DNA of 64,000 nucleotides. Origin: Bacillota bacterium (GTDB taxonomy: Bacteria; Bacillota; Dethiobacteria; DTU022). Positions 43,938 through 53,776 of this stretch are shown in pieces. A model generated the notes under the pieces. The model saw nothing but the letters and a program-made list of their open reading frames with translations. It ran no database searches and had not been told where the DNA came from. Every line of letters starts with the position of its first letter. Position 1 is the first letter of the stretch. A program made the position numbers and the translations under genes. Where the stretch lies: NCBI GenBank assembly GCA_033549065.1, contig JAWSUE010000005.1, positions 110,610 to 174,609 of the forward strand, written 5' to 3'.

Positions 43938-45617
43938 ATGAGTGATCCTTTAATAAGCAGGCCCTGGTTAAAGAGTTACAAATTGGGACCATATAAACTG
44001 GTACAAAGCCTTGAGCCTTATCCGGAACTGCCTCTGTATAATATTCTTGATCAAACAGCAGAAAGCTTCCCGCGAGCGACTGCCATAGATTATTACGGGG
44101 TCAGAACTACCTATCAGGAATTTAAACAGGCAGCTGACAGCCTGGCCAATGCCTTAAATTCCCTCGGAGTGAAGAAAGGGGATAAGGTGGCGACGATATT
44201 ACCGACATGCCCGCAGTACCTGATCGCAAATTTTGCCATACTGAAATGTGGGGCAGTCCATGTTCCCTGCTCTGTTTTACATAAAGAGCTTGATCTTGAG
44301 TATGAGATTGGTGAGTCGGGAACCGAAACGGTTATCTGTCTTGAGGAGCAGTTGGGAAGAATCGAGAATATCAAGCCGAAAACAAACTTAAGAAACATTA
44401 TCGTTACATCATTTCTTGAATATGGGCCAAATGAACCGGAAGTGGATTCCGTGCCGGAAGGAACGGTCAGGTTCAAAAATTTAATTGCAACACATGTGGC
44501 TAAGCCCCCGCAGGTCCAAATCAACCCATGTGAAGATCTTGCATACCTGGCTTTTACCGGCGGTGCAACCGGGGTTCCAAAGGGCGTAATGCTTACCCAC
44601 TACAACCGTTATAGCAACATATTACAGCAAATGCCCTGGGCAATGGCCAGTCTGGAAAAATCAATCAGGGGCAAAGCCTCGGCATGTATCGGAGTGCCTC
44701 TTTTCCATTCATATGGAGATGCTTGTGCGCTTTTTGCTGTTTACTGGGGATTAAGAATGATTCTTATTCAAGACCCTCGGGATATTGATTATATCGTAAA
44801 GGTACTCGTTGAGAACCGGCCTTTTCTGGCCGCTCTGGTTCCCACCCAGCTGATGAAACTCAGGGAAAAAGATCTTCCACGGATGCCCATCCAGATTGTT
44901 TCGGGAGCATCGCATCTGCCCATAGATGTCAGGGAGGCTATTTCAGAAAAAATAAAGATGCCGGTTTCAGAAGGCTATGGATTAACTGAAACAAGCCCAC
45001 TTACCCACCTTGACCTGACCGGCTTTGCAAAAATAACCGGTTTTTCTGCAAAGCAGAAATACAGCATCGGACTGCCGGTCCCCGACACGGATGTTAAATT
45101 GATTGACGAAGATACGGGAAAGGAAGTTGCTGCCGGAGAACCAGGACATATGTATATCAAAGGGCCACAGGTCATGAAAGGATACTGGCCTACAGAAGGA
45201 GACGGACTGGTTGATGGCTGGCTCCCAACTGGTGATATAGCTTACATGGATGAGGATGGTTATTTCTTTATCGTCGACCGGATCAAGGATATGGCTAATG
45301 TTTCAGGTTACAAGGTATATACGAGCACAGTCGATGATGTATTACATCAGCATCCGGCAGTTTCAATGGCAGTGGCTATTGGCATTCCGGATCTCCAGCG
45401 TGAGGGTAGTGAAAGAATCAAGGCCTTTGTCGTACTGAAAGATCAATATAAGGGGAAGGTAGAAGAAACAGAGATAATCGAGTTTTGCCGTGAGAAACTT
45501 ACTTCCTATGCAGTTCCACGTTATGTAGAATTCAGGGAAAGTTTACCCTTTACTGTGACTGAAAAAATTTTTAAAAGAGAGCTTCGGGAAGAAGAGATCA
45601 GTAAAATGAGTAAATAA
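43938..45617 (+). CDS. AMP-forming acyl-CoA synthetase
   Basis: ANL-family adenylating enzyme, 559 residues. The phosphate-binding loop AYLAFTGGATGVPKGVMLTH, the A5-type motif EGYGLTETSPLTH, the ATP motif WLPTGDIAYMDEDGYFFIVDR and the late catalytic-lysine segment VTEKIFKRELR are present. It could activate the acid produced by AOR, or supply the CoA ester that becomes an aldehyde in the reverse direction; chain length is unknown. AGAGGAGG precedes ATG 43938. Confidence 0.9.
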   Translation: MSDPLISRPWLKSYKLGPYKLVQSLEPYPELPLYNILDQTAESFPRATAIDYYGVRTTYQEFKQAADSLANALNSLGVKKGDKVATILPTCPQYLIANFAILKCGAVHVPCSVLHKELDLEYEIGESGTETVICLEEQLGRIENIKPKTNLRNIIVTSFLEYGPNEPEVDSVPEGTVRFKNLIATHVAKPPQVQINPCEDLAYLAFTGGATGVPKGVMLTHYNRYSNILQQMPWAMASLEKSIRGKASACIGVPLFHSYGDACALFAVYWGLRMILIQDPRDIDYIVKVLVENRPFLAALVPTQLMKLREKDLPRMPIQIVSGASHLPIDVREAISEKIKMPVSEGYGLTETSPLTHLDLTGFAKITGFSAKQKYSIGLPVPDTDVKLIDEDTGKEVAAGEPGHMYIKGPQVMKGYWPTEGDGLVDGWLPTGDIAYMDEDGYFFIVDRIKDMANVSGYKVYTSTVDDVLHQHPAVSMAVAIGIPDLQREGSERIKAFVVLKDQYKGKVEETEIIEFCREKLTSYAVPRYVEFRESLPFTVTEKIFKRELREEEISKMSK

Positions 45618-45652
45618 TGAGCCCTACTTAGGCCTGGACAGGGGTGACCTTT

Positions 45653-45952
45653 TTGATTGTAACAGTCAAACCTTATTTGTTTTTACGGGAAGCGATGGGA
45701 ACAAAAGAAATAAGATTGGAACTTCCCGAGAATACTACTGTTGCAGATCTCATAGCCGAACTGGCTGAACACTATGGGCTGCCGGAAAGTTTTGAATCGA
45801 AGTCGGGAAGTCTGGTTTTTTTTGACCGGGAAGTTATTTCCGGTCTTATTATTTTGATCGATGGCCGTAATATCAATTTGCTGAATGGAAAGGATACAGT
45901 TCTTAAAGAAAGTTCCGTTATAACACTTTTCCCCCCTGCAGCAGGAGGCTGA
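45653..45952 (+). CDS. MoaD/ThiS-family sulfur carrier protein
   Basis: Ubiquitin-fold protein of about 99 residues ending in the Gly-Gly tail (FPPAAGG) that is adenylated and thiocarboxylated. The core has LELPENTTVADLIAELAEHYG and VITLFPP. MoaD-like genes next to AOR genes usually serve pterin cofactor synthesis for that enzyme. TTG 45653 follows GGGGTG by six bases; an in-frame GTG at 45644 overlaps the ribosome-binding site and is less likely. Confidence 0.82.
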   Translation: MIVTVKPYLFLREAMGTKEIRLELPENTTVADLIAELAEHYGLPESFESKSGSLVFFDREVISGLIILIDGRNINLLNGKDTVLKESSVITLFPPAAGG

Positions 45953-46055
45953 TCAGTGGTCTAAACCTGCTGGAAGGTATTTTCTGGTTTATGCCGAAGA
46001 GTATTACACCCCATTCAGCAATATTTAATATGTGAATTTGAATTGAGGGCAGTTT

Positions 46056-48449
46056 ATGAAGATCCCTAAAAAGCAGATAAATTTGTCTCAGCTCGATGTA
46101 ATTAATTTTGAAGTTGATTATGATCCCGCTATGGATGATTCCGGCTGGATTTTGTCGGCTATCAGCAGTTATTCCAATGGGTTAACCCGGCTCAGGGATA
46201 AAGACCTTTATTCTTTCATAGTCAGGAACTTTAAAGCAATTACCGGGGCCAGGGCGGTTTTTCTAATTATCTGCAATGATGAGAAGACTGGACTTTTTTG
46301 CTGCCAGACTAGCCTTTCTGAACAAACCAACGATCAACTGGTTAAATTGCTCGGCCGGAATATTGTCGGACTGGCTATTCCTATAGACGAAGAGAAACAA
46401 AGGAAGATGAAGGAAAAAAGATTAAGAAAGTATCAACGTCTTTCTGAAACTGCTTTCGGTTTGGCTCTCCCTAAAATAAGCACCGCTATAGAAAAACTTC
46501 TCTCAATTGATTCTTATATTGCTGTCTCTCTGATTTATGATGAGCAGGTTATCGGGTCTGTAATGCTAGCTGGAAGGGAAGTAGAGATGTCCTGCTCTTA
46601 TCAGTTGCTGCTTCCATTTGCTTCAGTAACGGCAAATGCTCTGGAACTGAAACAGGCGGAGAAACGTCTTGAAGAAAGCAGTGAGTGGTATCGGACAATT
46701 GCAGAAGATATCCCGGCCCTGGTGACCAGGCTGTCCCCTGATTACCGGTTTACCTTTGCCAATAATGCATACTGCAATTTTATGGGTAAATCAGCCGGAG
46801 AAATAATCGGGATGAAACTATCCGATTTCGTGCCGACGGAAAACTACAGACAGGTTGTCAATCATTTTTCTTCCTTGACCAGAGAAAACCCTATAGCAAC
46901 ACATGAACATTCGAATATAAACTACGAGGGAAATGAACGTTGGTTAAGATGGACTAACCGGGCTGTTTTTAAACCGTCGGGAGAGACCCGGGAGTATGTT
47001 TGTATCGGCGAGGATATAACCGATTACACGAAAGCCTACCAGCTTTTAAAAGAAAGCGAGGCAAGGTATAGGGAAATTCTCGATACAATAGAAGAGGCTT
47101 ACTACGAGGTTGATTTAAATGGGATCTTTGTAAATTGCAATCAATCAACACTTCGCATGCTCGGCTACAGCCGGGATGAATTGATCGGTAAAAGCTATAA
47201 AGATCTTTACCAGGACCCAGAGACAGTATATCGGACATTTAACAAGGTATATATGTCAGGAAAATCTGATCGGGGTTTTATCCTTGATCTGAGGCGCAAA
47301 GATGGGAGTAGGGCTGTTGGTGAGCTGTCCATATCACCTATTCGTGACAAGCAGGGTTATATTACCGGTTTCAGGGGTCTGGCCAGGGATATTACAGAAA
47401 GAATTGAGTTTGAAGAAAAACTGAAATATATGAGTATGCATGATCAGCTTACCGGCTTGCATAACAGAACTTACTTTGAAGAAGAACTTAATCGTCTGAG
47501 CAGAAGCCGAGATTATCCGATAACGATGATATCTGCCGACCTTGATGACCTTAAGCTTGTCAATGACACCCTGGGGCATACTGTAGGAGATGAGCTGCTG
47601 AAAGTGGCTGCCGGGATCTTGAAGCAGTCAATACGTGAATCAGATGTTCTGGCCCGGATCGGGGGTGATGAGTTTACAGCCATCCTGCCGAAAACCGATG
47701 AAGATACCGGCGAAAAAGTAGCAGCCCGGATCAGGAGAAGTGTAGAACGGTATAACCGTGAACATGAGGATCTACCCCTGGGGCTCTCAATTGGTGTTGC
47801 CACAGCCGAAGACAGAAAAACCTCTCTGCTCGATATTTTTAAGGAATCGGATGACCTGATGTACCGTGATAAACTTTACCGGAGCAACCGGGTACGGACA
47901 AAAACGGTTGAAGCGCTGTTGGCTGCCCTGTCTGAAAGAGATTATGTTACTGAGGGGCATACTCAACGTGTTTCTGATCTCTGTCTCAGTATTGGGGAAA
48001 GGGTAAATCTTTCCTCCAGGCAGCTTTCCGATCTTGCCCTTCTTGCCCAGGTCCATGACCTCGGAAAAGTCGGTATTCCTGACAGTATCCTGTTCAAGGA
48101 AGGAACTCTCAGCAAGGAAGAGTGGAAGGTTATGCGCCTTCATCCTGAAAAAGGTTACCGTATTGCGATTACCTCTCCCGATCTTTCCGGGGTGGCCGAT
48201 CTGATTTTGAAGCACCATGAACGGTGGGATGGGAAAGGGTATCCCTTGAAGTTAGAGGGCAATGAGATACCAGTAGAGTGCCGTATATTGGGGATTGTTG
48301 ATGCTTATGATGCGATGACAAATGATCGACCCTACAGCAAGGCGGTATCTTCTTCAGAGGCTCTGGAAGAGATCCGTAGGTGCGCCGGGTCACAATTTGA
48401 TCCGGAACTTGTAGAGGTATTTCTTTCACTATTTGATGTTAAGGAATAA
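46056..48449 (+). CDS. PAS-PAS-GGDEF-HD-GYP cyclic-di-GMP enzyme
   Basis: Cytoplasmic signalling protein of 797 residues. A GAF-like N-terminal region (to about 205) is followed by two PAS domains (about 215-330 and 340-455). The GGDEF domain has its catalytic motif intact (RIGGDEF, residues 536-540), and the HD-GYP phosphodiesterase has HD at 667-668 and HHERWDGKGYP from residue 720. Both synthesis and breakdown motifs look active, so net activity is presumably signal-controlled. No membrane segment is seen. It stands alone between a MoaD-like gene and a terminator. Confidence 0.92.
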   Translation: MKIPKKQINLSQLDVINFEVDYDPAMDDSGWILSAISSYSNGLTRLRDKDLYSFIVRNFKAITGARAVFLIICNDEKTGLFCCQTSLSEQTNDQLVKLLGRNIVGLAIPIDEEKQRKMKEKRLRKYQRLSETAFGLALPKISTAIEKLLSIDSYIAVSLIYDEQVIGSVMLAGREVEMSCSYQLLLPFASVTANALELKQAEKRLEESSEWYRTIAEDIPALVTRLSPDYRFTFANNAYCNFMGKSAGEIIGMKLSDFVPTENYRQVVNHFSSLTRENPIATHEHSNINYEGNERWLRWTNRAVFKPSGETREYVCIGEDITDYTKAYQLLKESEARYREILDTIEEAYYEVDLNGIFVNCNQSTLRMLGYSRDELIGKSYKDLYQDPETVYRTFNKVYMSGKSDRGFILDLRRKDGSRAVGELSISPIRDKQGYITGFRGLARDITERIEFEEKLKYMSMHDQLTGLHNRTYFEEELNRLSRSRDYPITMISADLDDLKLVNDTLGHTVGDELLKVAAGILKQSIRESDVLARIGGDEFTAILPKTDEDTGEKVAARIRRSVERYNREHEDLPLGLSIGVATAEDRKTSLLDIFKESDDLMYRDKLYRSNRVRTKTVEALLAALSERDYVTEGHTQRVSDLCLSIGERVNLSSRQLSDLALLAQVHDLGKVGIPDSILFKEGTLSKEEWKVMRLHPEKGYRIAITSPDLSGVADLILKHHERWDGKGYPLKLEGNEIPVECRILGIVDAYDAMTNDRPYSKAVSSSEALEEIRRCAGSQFDPELVEVFLSLFDVKE

Positions 48450-48472
48450 AAAGCTCTAAATAGTTTAAACAA

Positions 48473-48510
48473 AGAGGCTGCCCCATGTATGAGGCAGCCT
48501 CTTAAGCTAT
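48473..48510. terminator. Intrinsic terminator, both directions possible
   Basis: AAGAGGCTGCC (48473-48483) pairs with GGCAGCCTCTT (48494-48504) around a ten-base loop. It lies between the convergent c-di-GMP enzyme gene (+) and aminotransferase gene (-). The T tracts on either side are modest. Confidence 0.75.
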
Positions 48511-48519
48511 AAGTAGGAA

Positions 48520-49857
48520 TTAATGTTTGCTTAACTGATCGAGAGTTCTTTCCAGTGCTGCAAGCACTATGTCGATTTGCTCGTAAGATATTACAGCAGG
48601 CGGTTCGATCCGGATAACCCGGGCATTGTTAAGAGTTCCTCCGACCAGGACACGCTGGTCAAATAAACCTTTGGCCAGGGCAAAGCCTGTTTCATCAGAT
48701 GGAAACTCCATTCCGATCAGCAGGCCTTTGCCTCTGACCGCTTTCAATACCGGGTATTTCGATGTCATATTATTTAATTTTTCCAGGATATAATCCCCTT
48801 TATCTTTAGCCATTTGCGGTACATCCAGTTCTACCGTATACTTTATGGCAGCAATAGCGGCCGAACAGCTCAGGGGGTTGCCTCCGAATGTTGGTGATCC
48901 GAGGATCCAGGGGTTCTCCAGCATATTTTCCCAGAGATGCGGACGGGCAACTATTCCGGTAATCGGCATTACCCCACCACCAAATGCTTTACCCATGATC
49001 AGAATATCTGGAACAACGTCAACCTGTTCCACGGCCCACAGGGTACCTGTTCGGCCCATACCGGTCTGGATTTCATCGGTGATTAGATAGACCCCGTATC
49101 GATCGCATATATCCCTTAGGGCTGGAAGGTAGTCAGTAGGAGGAACAATAATTCCCGCTTCACCCTGGATCGGTTCAACGATAACCCCGGCTACCGATTC
49201 TCCGACGGCAATCAGGTTGCGTATAGCTTTTTCCACAGCATCGGCGTCAGCGTATTCTACATGTTGAAAACCTGGAATAAGGGGAATATAAGGCTTACGG
49301 TATACTCCTTTGCCAGTTGCCGAGACTGCCCCCATAGATTTTCCGTGAAAAGCGTTAACCGTTGAAATAAACCAGGTTTTACCCGATGCAAGGCGGGCCA
49401 GCTTTAAAGCCATCTCAACTGCTTCAGCTCCGCCGTTGCAGATGAAAGAATACTGCAGATCACCGGGGGTGATCATGGCCACCAGCTTCGACAGGTAACC
49501 ACGCAGCGGTTCGACAAGTTCCTGGCTGTGCAGGGCATAGCGGTTTAGCTGGGCCTGAACCACCTCAACTACTCTGGGGTTTCTGTGACCAAGCATATAA
49601 ATACCGAATCCGCCAAGGCAATCGATAAATTCAACCCCGTGGGTATCGCGGAATATGGCTCCTTCATCTTCCCACTCAACGAAAGAATAGTCTGATGAAA
49701 CAGACTTGCGGGCGCTCAAGATGGCTGGATTGACATACTCCGCATAGTTTGTTACCGAATCTGATACTACGCGGTCCTTTTCTTCTTTTGTCAGTTCATC
49801 TTTCAAAATAATATCGATAATACGTGAGCTTTCCTGAATAACTGATTCACGATCCAT
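48520..49857 (-). CDS. Class III aminotransferase, putrescine-aminotransferase type
   Basis: PLP enzyme of 445 residues. Family blocks: CNGGAEAVEMALKLARLASG, NAFHGKSMGAVSATGK, EPIQGEAGIIVPP, DEIQTGMGRTG and the PLP lysine in ILIMGKAFGGGVMPITG. The longer N-terminus and the LGGFGIYMLGHRNP block resemble PatA/YgjG, which transaminates putrescine or cadaverine; ornithine and 4-aminobutyrate are alternatives. A GGGGAGGAG site precedes the ATG. Confidence 0.85.
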   Translation of the reverse strand: MDRESVIQESSRIIDIILKDELTKEEKDRVVSDSVTNYAEYVNPAILSARKSVSSDYSFVEWEDEGAIFRDTHGVEFIDCLGGFGIYMLGHRNPRVVEVVQAQLNRYALHSQELVEPLRGYLSKLVAMITPGDLQYSFICNGGAEAVEMALKLARLASGKTWFISTVNAFHGKSMGAVSATGKGVYRKPYIPLIPGFQHVEYADADAVEKAIRNLIAVGESVAGVIVEPIQGEAGIIVPPTDYLPALRDICDRYGVYLITDEIQTGMGRTGTLWAVEQVDVVPDILIMGKAFGGGVMPITGIVARPHLWENMLENPWILGSPTFGGNPLSCSAAIAAIKYTVELDVPQMAKDKGDYILEKLNNMTSKYPVLKAVRGKGLLIGMEFPSDETGFALAKGLFDQRVLVGGTLNNARVIRIEPPAVISYEQIDIVLAALERTLDQLSKH

Positions 49858-50204
49858 ATTTGACTGGCTCCTCCCCTATCGGTATATATTTACCTGTTAA
49901 AATATTATGCAAAAACAATGCCAAGAAAAAGGCAAAGATTAATACTTATAAATATAGGTAAATGATAAAGTACTGTAAATTTTCAAGGTTATAATTATCA
50001 AAAATGAGACATGATTGCAGGGGAACTTTAGATTTTGAGAAATTGTCAGTTAAGTAGTACCTCAACCTGGGTGTGATATAATAATCAGGTAAACCTCTTT
50101 TGCACAGCAGATGATAGTTAGCTGGATGAATGCTAATACGCAGCGGCATGCAAAACGAGGTTCTTCTGTAGTACCGGCTTTAACTATACAGGAGGTAAAA
50201 ATAT
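49858..50204. promoter_or_regulatory. Divergent intergenic region with promoter for the PBP gene
   Basis: About 350 bases between the aminotransferase (-) and the penicillin-binding protein (+). An extended -10 element TGATATAAT lies at 50074-50082 with no good -35, a likely promoter for the + gene. The left half is AT-rich and no further gene is seen. AGGAGGT precedes ATG 50205. Confidence 0.5.
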
Positions 50205-52661
50205 ATGGCAGAAAAGAAACGCCCTTTGGATTTTAATAAAACAGAAACTTCTATACGAAAAAAAGGATCCAGCCTTGGTTTTGGGTCGGTCCTGAAAATA
50301 TTCTTAACATTAATGATTGTGTTACTGATCATTGCCGGAGGAGCTGCAGCTGCAGTCGTGGTTAACTATGTTAACGAAGCACCTCCCTTTGATCTATCCC
50401 GACTGGCAACAGTGGAAACATCATATATTTATGACCGCGATGGAAGAGAGATTACTGCCCTTCATGAGGAACAGAACCGTATTGTGGTCAGTCTTAATGA
50501 AATACCGGAACATGTCCGGAATGCTTTTATTGCTATTGAAGATGAACGATTCTACAGCCACTTCGGTTTTGATATCATTGGGAGCATCAGGGCTGCAATG
50601 GTAAATCTCAGAGCCGGGAGTATAGTTCAGGGAGCCAGCACTATATCACAGCAGCTTGCCCAAAACGCTTTTTTAAGTACGGAAACTACATATCAACGAA
50701 AAATACAGGAGATCTGGCTGGCTATTCAACTGGAACGCAGTTTCGGTAAAGAAGAGATCCTGGAGATGTATCTTAATCGTATTTATTTCGGTAACGGTGC
50801 GTACGGCGTTGAAGCCGCTGCACAGACCTATTTCGGGAAAAGTGTACAGGAGTTAAACCTGCCTGAGGCAGCAATGCTGGCCGGTGCGGTTCGTTCACCC
50901 AATTACTACAACCCCATCGATGGTGAAGCTGAAGCTGAATCAAGAATGCAGCTTATTTTATCAAGCATGCACAGGCTTAACTTTATTTCATCAGCAGAAT
51001 ATGAAAATGCATTAAGGCAGGAGCTGTTTTACAGTGAACCTCCCGATCGTGAATATCCGTATCCGCATTTTGTCGACTATGTTGTTCATCATGAGTTAAT
51101 TCGTATCCTGAGTGACGTTCCCGGTATCGGTTCCCGTGAAGAAGCCTATCGGGCTATATATACAGGGGGGCTGCGTATTTTTACAACATTGGATCCTGAA
51201 CTGCAGTCTCATGTTGAGGAAGTGTTGGGCAGAACGGAATTATATCCTACCACTGCCTATTACAGTATGCCGGCAGTTAGAGAAGCTGTGGCTGCTCTCC
51301 CTCCCGGACGCGATCTTAGCCGGACTCAACTTCAGGAACTTGTCGATGAGGAAGGTGGTATACCCCAACCACAGGCAGCAATAGTTGTTGCCGATCCGAC
51401 TACCGGTCAGATAAGAGCCCTTGGCGGAGGCAGGGAATACAGCAAGAAAACCGATGAAGTATTGAGGTTTGCTGCTCTGCGCCAGCCTGGATCGGCAATA
51501 AAACCGATTATCACTTACGCTCCGGCCTTTGAAGAAGGTACTCTTGCCGGTGCCGGTTCAACCCTTGATGATTCCCCCTTTACCGGTCCACAGGGCTGGC
51601 AGCCCAAAAACTTCGATAACCGGTTCAGGGGAATGATATCAGCCCGGGAGGCTCTTTATTTTTCTTATAATGTTCCGGCAGTTCGCGCATTTCAACAGCT
51701 GGGACCCCGGGTGGGAGTCAGCTATGCCCAGCGGATGGGCATATCAACTATTGACCCTTCCGAGATTGATAACCTGGCCCTCACGCTTGGTGGTTTTACC
51801 TACGGTGTGAGCGCTATCGATATGGCCCAGGCTTACAGTGTTTTAGCCAATGAAGGGATCAAGGTTGATCTGTATACCATAGAGAAAATTGAAGATCGCC
51901 ATGGCGCTGTGCTGTACGAAAACAGAATCAATCCACAGCAGGTGCTCAGTCCCCAGGCAGCTTTCCTGGTCAACGATATTTTACAGGATTTTGTCCGTCT
52001 ATACCTGGGCAGGGCTTTACAGATTGACCGTCCTGTAGCGGCAAAAACAGGAACAACTGAAAACTGGAAAGATGTTTACCTCGTAGCCTACACGCCAAAC
52101 CTGGTTGCTTCATTCTGGATGGGATTTGATGAACCGAAAATGGGAGGCATTCAACAGGGTTGGCGCTATTCCACGGCGTTTTTAAGGGAGGTATTTCTCG
52201 ATGCTTTTCAGACGCTGGAGGTAAGAGAATTTATCCGGCCATCGGGAATTGTCCGTTTGGAAGTGTGCTCGGTTTCCGGACTCCGGCCTACCGAACTTTG
52301 CCGGGCAGCTGACAGTGTGAGGTACGACTATTTCATTGAAAAACATGCACCCCGGTTAACCTGTGATTTTCACCTCATCCCTGAGCTTGATCCCGATGAA
52401 CTGGATGATGAGATTGAGGAACCCGAGGATCCGGTAGATGAAGAACCTGATCCCGGAGAGGATCCACCGGATGACGGCGGAGAGCCTCCGGATGACGATG
52501 AAGTTCCGCCGACCCCTCCCGGGGATGATAACGGAACCGAACCACCGCCTGGTGATGAGTCAAACGGACAGGGTGGTCCGGGAGAAACCGACCCGGGTAA
52601 CTGGTGGGAAAATTTTCTGGTGTTTATCTGGCGGGCAAACAACCTTTTTAATTTCCTCTAG
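50205..52661 (+). CDS. Class A penicillin-binding protein (PBP1A type)
   Basis: Bifunctional peptidoglycan glycosyltransferase/transpeptidase anchored by one N-terminal membrane segment (about 25-50). The GT51 domain shows EDERFYSHFGFD and QGASTISQQLAQNAF. The transpeptidase domain has the SxxK motif in QPGSAIKPI, SxN in YFSYN and KTGTTENWKD. After about residue 725 there is a tail of roughly 80 residues rich in Asp, Glu and Pro, then a short hydrophobic end. 818 residues. Its last 14 bases overlap the convergent aldolase gene. Confidence 0.94.
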   Translation: MAEKKRPLDFNKTETSIRKKGSSLGFGSVLKIFLTLMIVLLIIAGGAAAAVVVNYVNEAPPFDLSRLATVETSYIYDRDGREITALHEEQNRIVVSLNEIPEHVRNAFIAIEDERFYSHFGFDIIGSIRAAMVNLRAGSIVQGASTISQQLAQNAFLSTETTYQRKIQEIWLAIQLERSFGKEEILEMYLNRIYFGNGAYGVEAAAQTYFGKSVQELNLPEAAMLAGAVRSPNYYNPIDGEAEAESRMQLILSSMHRLNFISSAEYENALRQELFYSEPPDREYPYPHFVDYVVHHELIRILSDVPGIGSREEAYRAIYTGGLRIFTTLDPELQSHVEEVLGRTELYPTTAYYSMPAVREAVAALPPGRDLSRTQLQELVDEEGGIPQPQAAIVVADPTTGQIRALGGGREYSKKTDEVLRFAALRQPGSAIKPIITYAPAFEEGTLAGAGSTLDDSPFTGPQGWQPKNFDNRFRGMISAREALYFSYNVPAVRAFQQLGPRVGVSYAQRMGISTIDPSEIDNLALTLGGFTYGVSAIDMAQAYSVLANEGIKVDLYTIEKIEDRHGAVLYENRINPQQVLSPQAAFLVNDILQDFVRLYLGRALQIDRPVAAKTGTTENWKDVYLVAYTPNLVASFWMGFDEPKMGGIQQGWRYSTAFLREVFLDAFQTLEVREFIRPSGIVRLEVCSVSGLRPTELCRAADSVRYDYFIEKHAPRLTCDFHLIPELDPDELDDEIEEPEDPVDEEPDPGEDPPDDGGEPPDDDEVPPTPPGDDNGTEPPPGDESNGQGGPGETDPGNWWENFLVFIWRANNLFNFL

Positions 52662-53553
52662 GGTCAGTTTGGCTGCATAAACCCAGTTCAGCCATGATTC
52701 TTCCCAAAGTTGTTATTGAAGGTTCACTAAGGGGAAGCAGGGGAAGGCGCGGGGGGCCACCATAAAGTCCGATCAGATCGAGCGCTGCTTTTAAGCCGGC
52801 TGCACCCCAGCGGGCAGTTACCGCATTATTTATTTTCAGCAGCGATAACTGTATCTTTCTGGCCTGCTCAATATTTCCGGACTTATATAAGCGGTATATT
52901 TCACAACACTGGCGGGGCATAATATTAGCCAGGGCAAGAGTACCCCCTTTTGCTCCCATGATAAGAGCAGGCAAAAGAAAGCTTGCTGAACCGGCAAAAA
53001 CTGCGAAATCATGCCTGCAGTTTTTGATAATTTCTCCAATCTGGGTTAAATTGCCCGAACTATCCTTTATGCCGATAATATTGGGGTGTTCAGCAAGTTT
53101 GATCACCAGCTTTGAACTTAGGTTCAGGTTGGTATTGCGGGGCATGTTATATAATATCACCGGTAAAGGAGAACTATCTGCAACTATCTGGTAATGGTTT
53201 GCCAGTGTATCTTCATCAAGGTTGTTCTTAAAATAGCTGGGATTTAAAACCAGTACTGCATCAGCTCCGCATTTATATGCTTCCCTATTCAATTTAATAG
53301 TTTCCCTGGTTGACTCACAACCTGTTCCCACGATCAACTTTTTCCCCGGAGTTAGTTTTTCCCTGATAAATGAATATAATTTAGTTTTTTCATTAACATC
53401 GAGAAGTGCGGCTTCTCCATTTGTCCCCGCAGCGACTAAGCCTTCAAGAGGGCTTTCTGAATACCAATGCATATTGTCAGCCATTTTTTCCCAGTAAATA
53501 TTGCCTGCGGTATCAAAAGGAGTCGTAACCGGAGCATAGATTCCGGAGATCAT
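52648..53553 (-). CDS. DHDPS/N-acetylneuraminate-lyase family aldolase
   Basis: Class I aldolase fold of about 301 residues. Start of the barrel is GIYAPVTTPFDTAG; GTNGEAALLDVNEK is the pyruvate-binding loop, the catalytic Tyr is in ILYNMPRNTNLN and the Schiff-base lysine in IGIKDSSGN. It could be 4-hydroxy-tetrahydrodipicolinate synthase, but such standalone paralogues often act on other 2-oxoacid aldols, so I leave the symbol blank. ATG 53553 with AGGTG just upstream is preferred over GTG 53562. Confidence 0.82.
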   Translation of the reverse strand: MISGIYAPVTTPFDTAGNIYWEKMADNMHWYSESPLEGLVAAGTNGEAALLDVNEKTKLYSFIREKLTPGKKLIVGTGCESTRETIKLNREAYKCGADAVLVLNPSYFKNNLDEDTLANHYQIVADSSPLPVILYNMPRNTNLNLSSKLVIKLAEHPNIIGIKDSSGNLTQIGEIIKNCRHDFAVFAGSASFLLPALIMGAKGGTLALANIMPRQCCEIYRLYKSGNIEQARKIQLSLLKINNAVTARWGAAGLKAALDLIGLYGGPPRLPLLPLSEPSITTLGRIMAELGLCSQTDPRGN

Positions 53554-53697
53554 TTGAAACACCTGCCTTAATTTAGAATAATCGAAGTTCTGTTAGATAG
53601 AAAGGAATCATTGTACCTATTATAACCGGAAAAAGGTGAAAGGGCAGCTTTATTTACCAAGTATTTGAAAAAAAGTGATTATCATCGTAAATTGGTG

Positions 53698-53727
53698 TTG
53701 ACAGGAATAACAGAAAATTGATATAAT
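53698..53727 (+). promoter_or_regulatory. Consensus promoter of the 53.7 kb gene
   Basis: TTGACA (53698-53703) and TATAAT (53722-53727), 18 bases apart, are both exact consensus hexamers. The transcript would begin near 53735 and read into the gene at 53777. Confidence 0.8.
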
Positions 53728-53776
53728 AATATACCTTCTATATATTTAATAAAAGAGAAGAAGGTGTTGGCTTCCA

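Noticed and set aside
52370..52642. Ser/Gly/Pro-rich minus-strand frame under the PBP tail
   Set aside because: It is the complement of the Asp/Glu/Pro-rich codons of the PBP C-terminal tail; low-complexity artefact.
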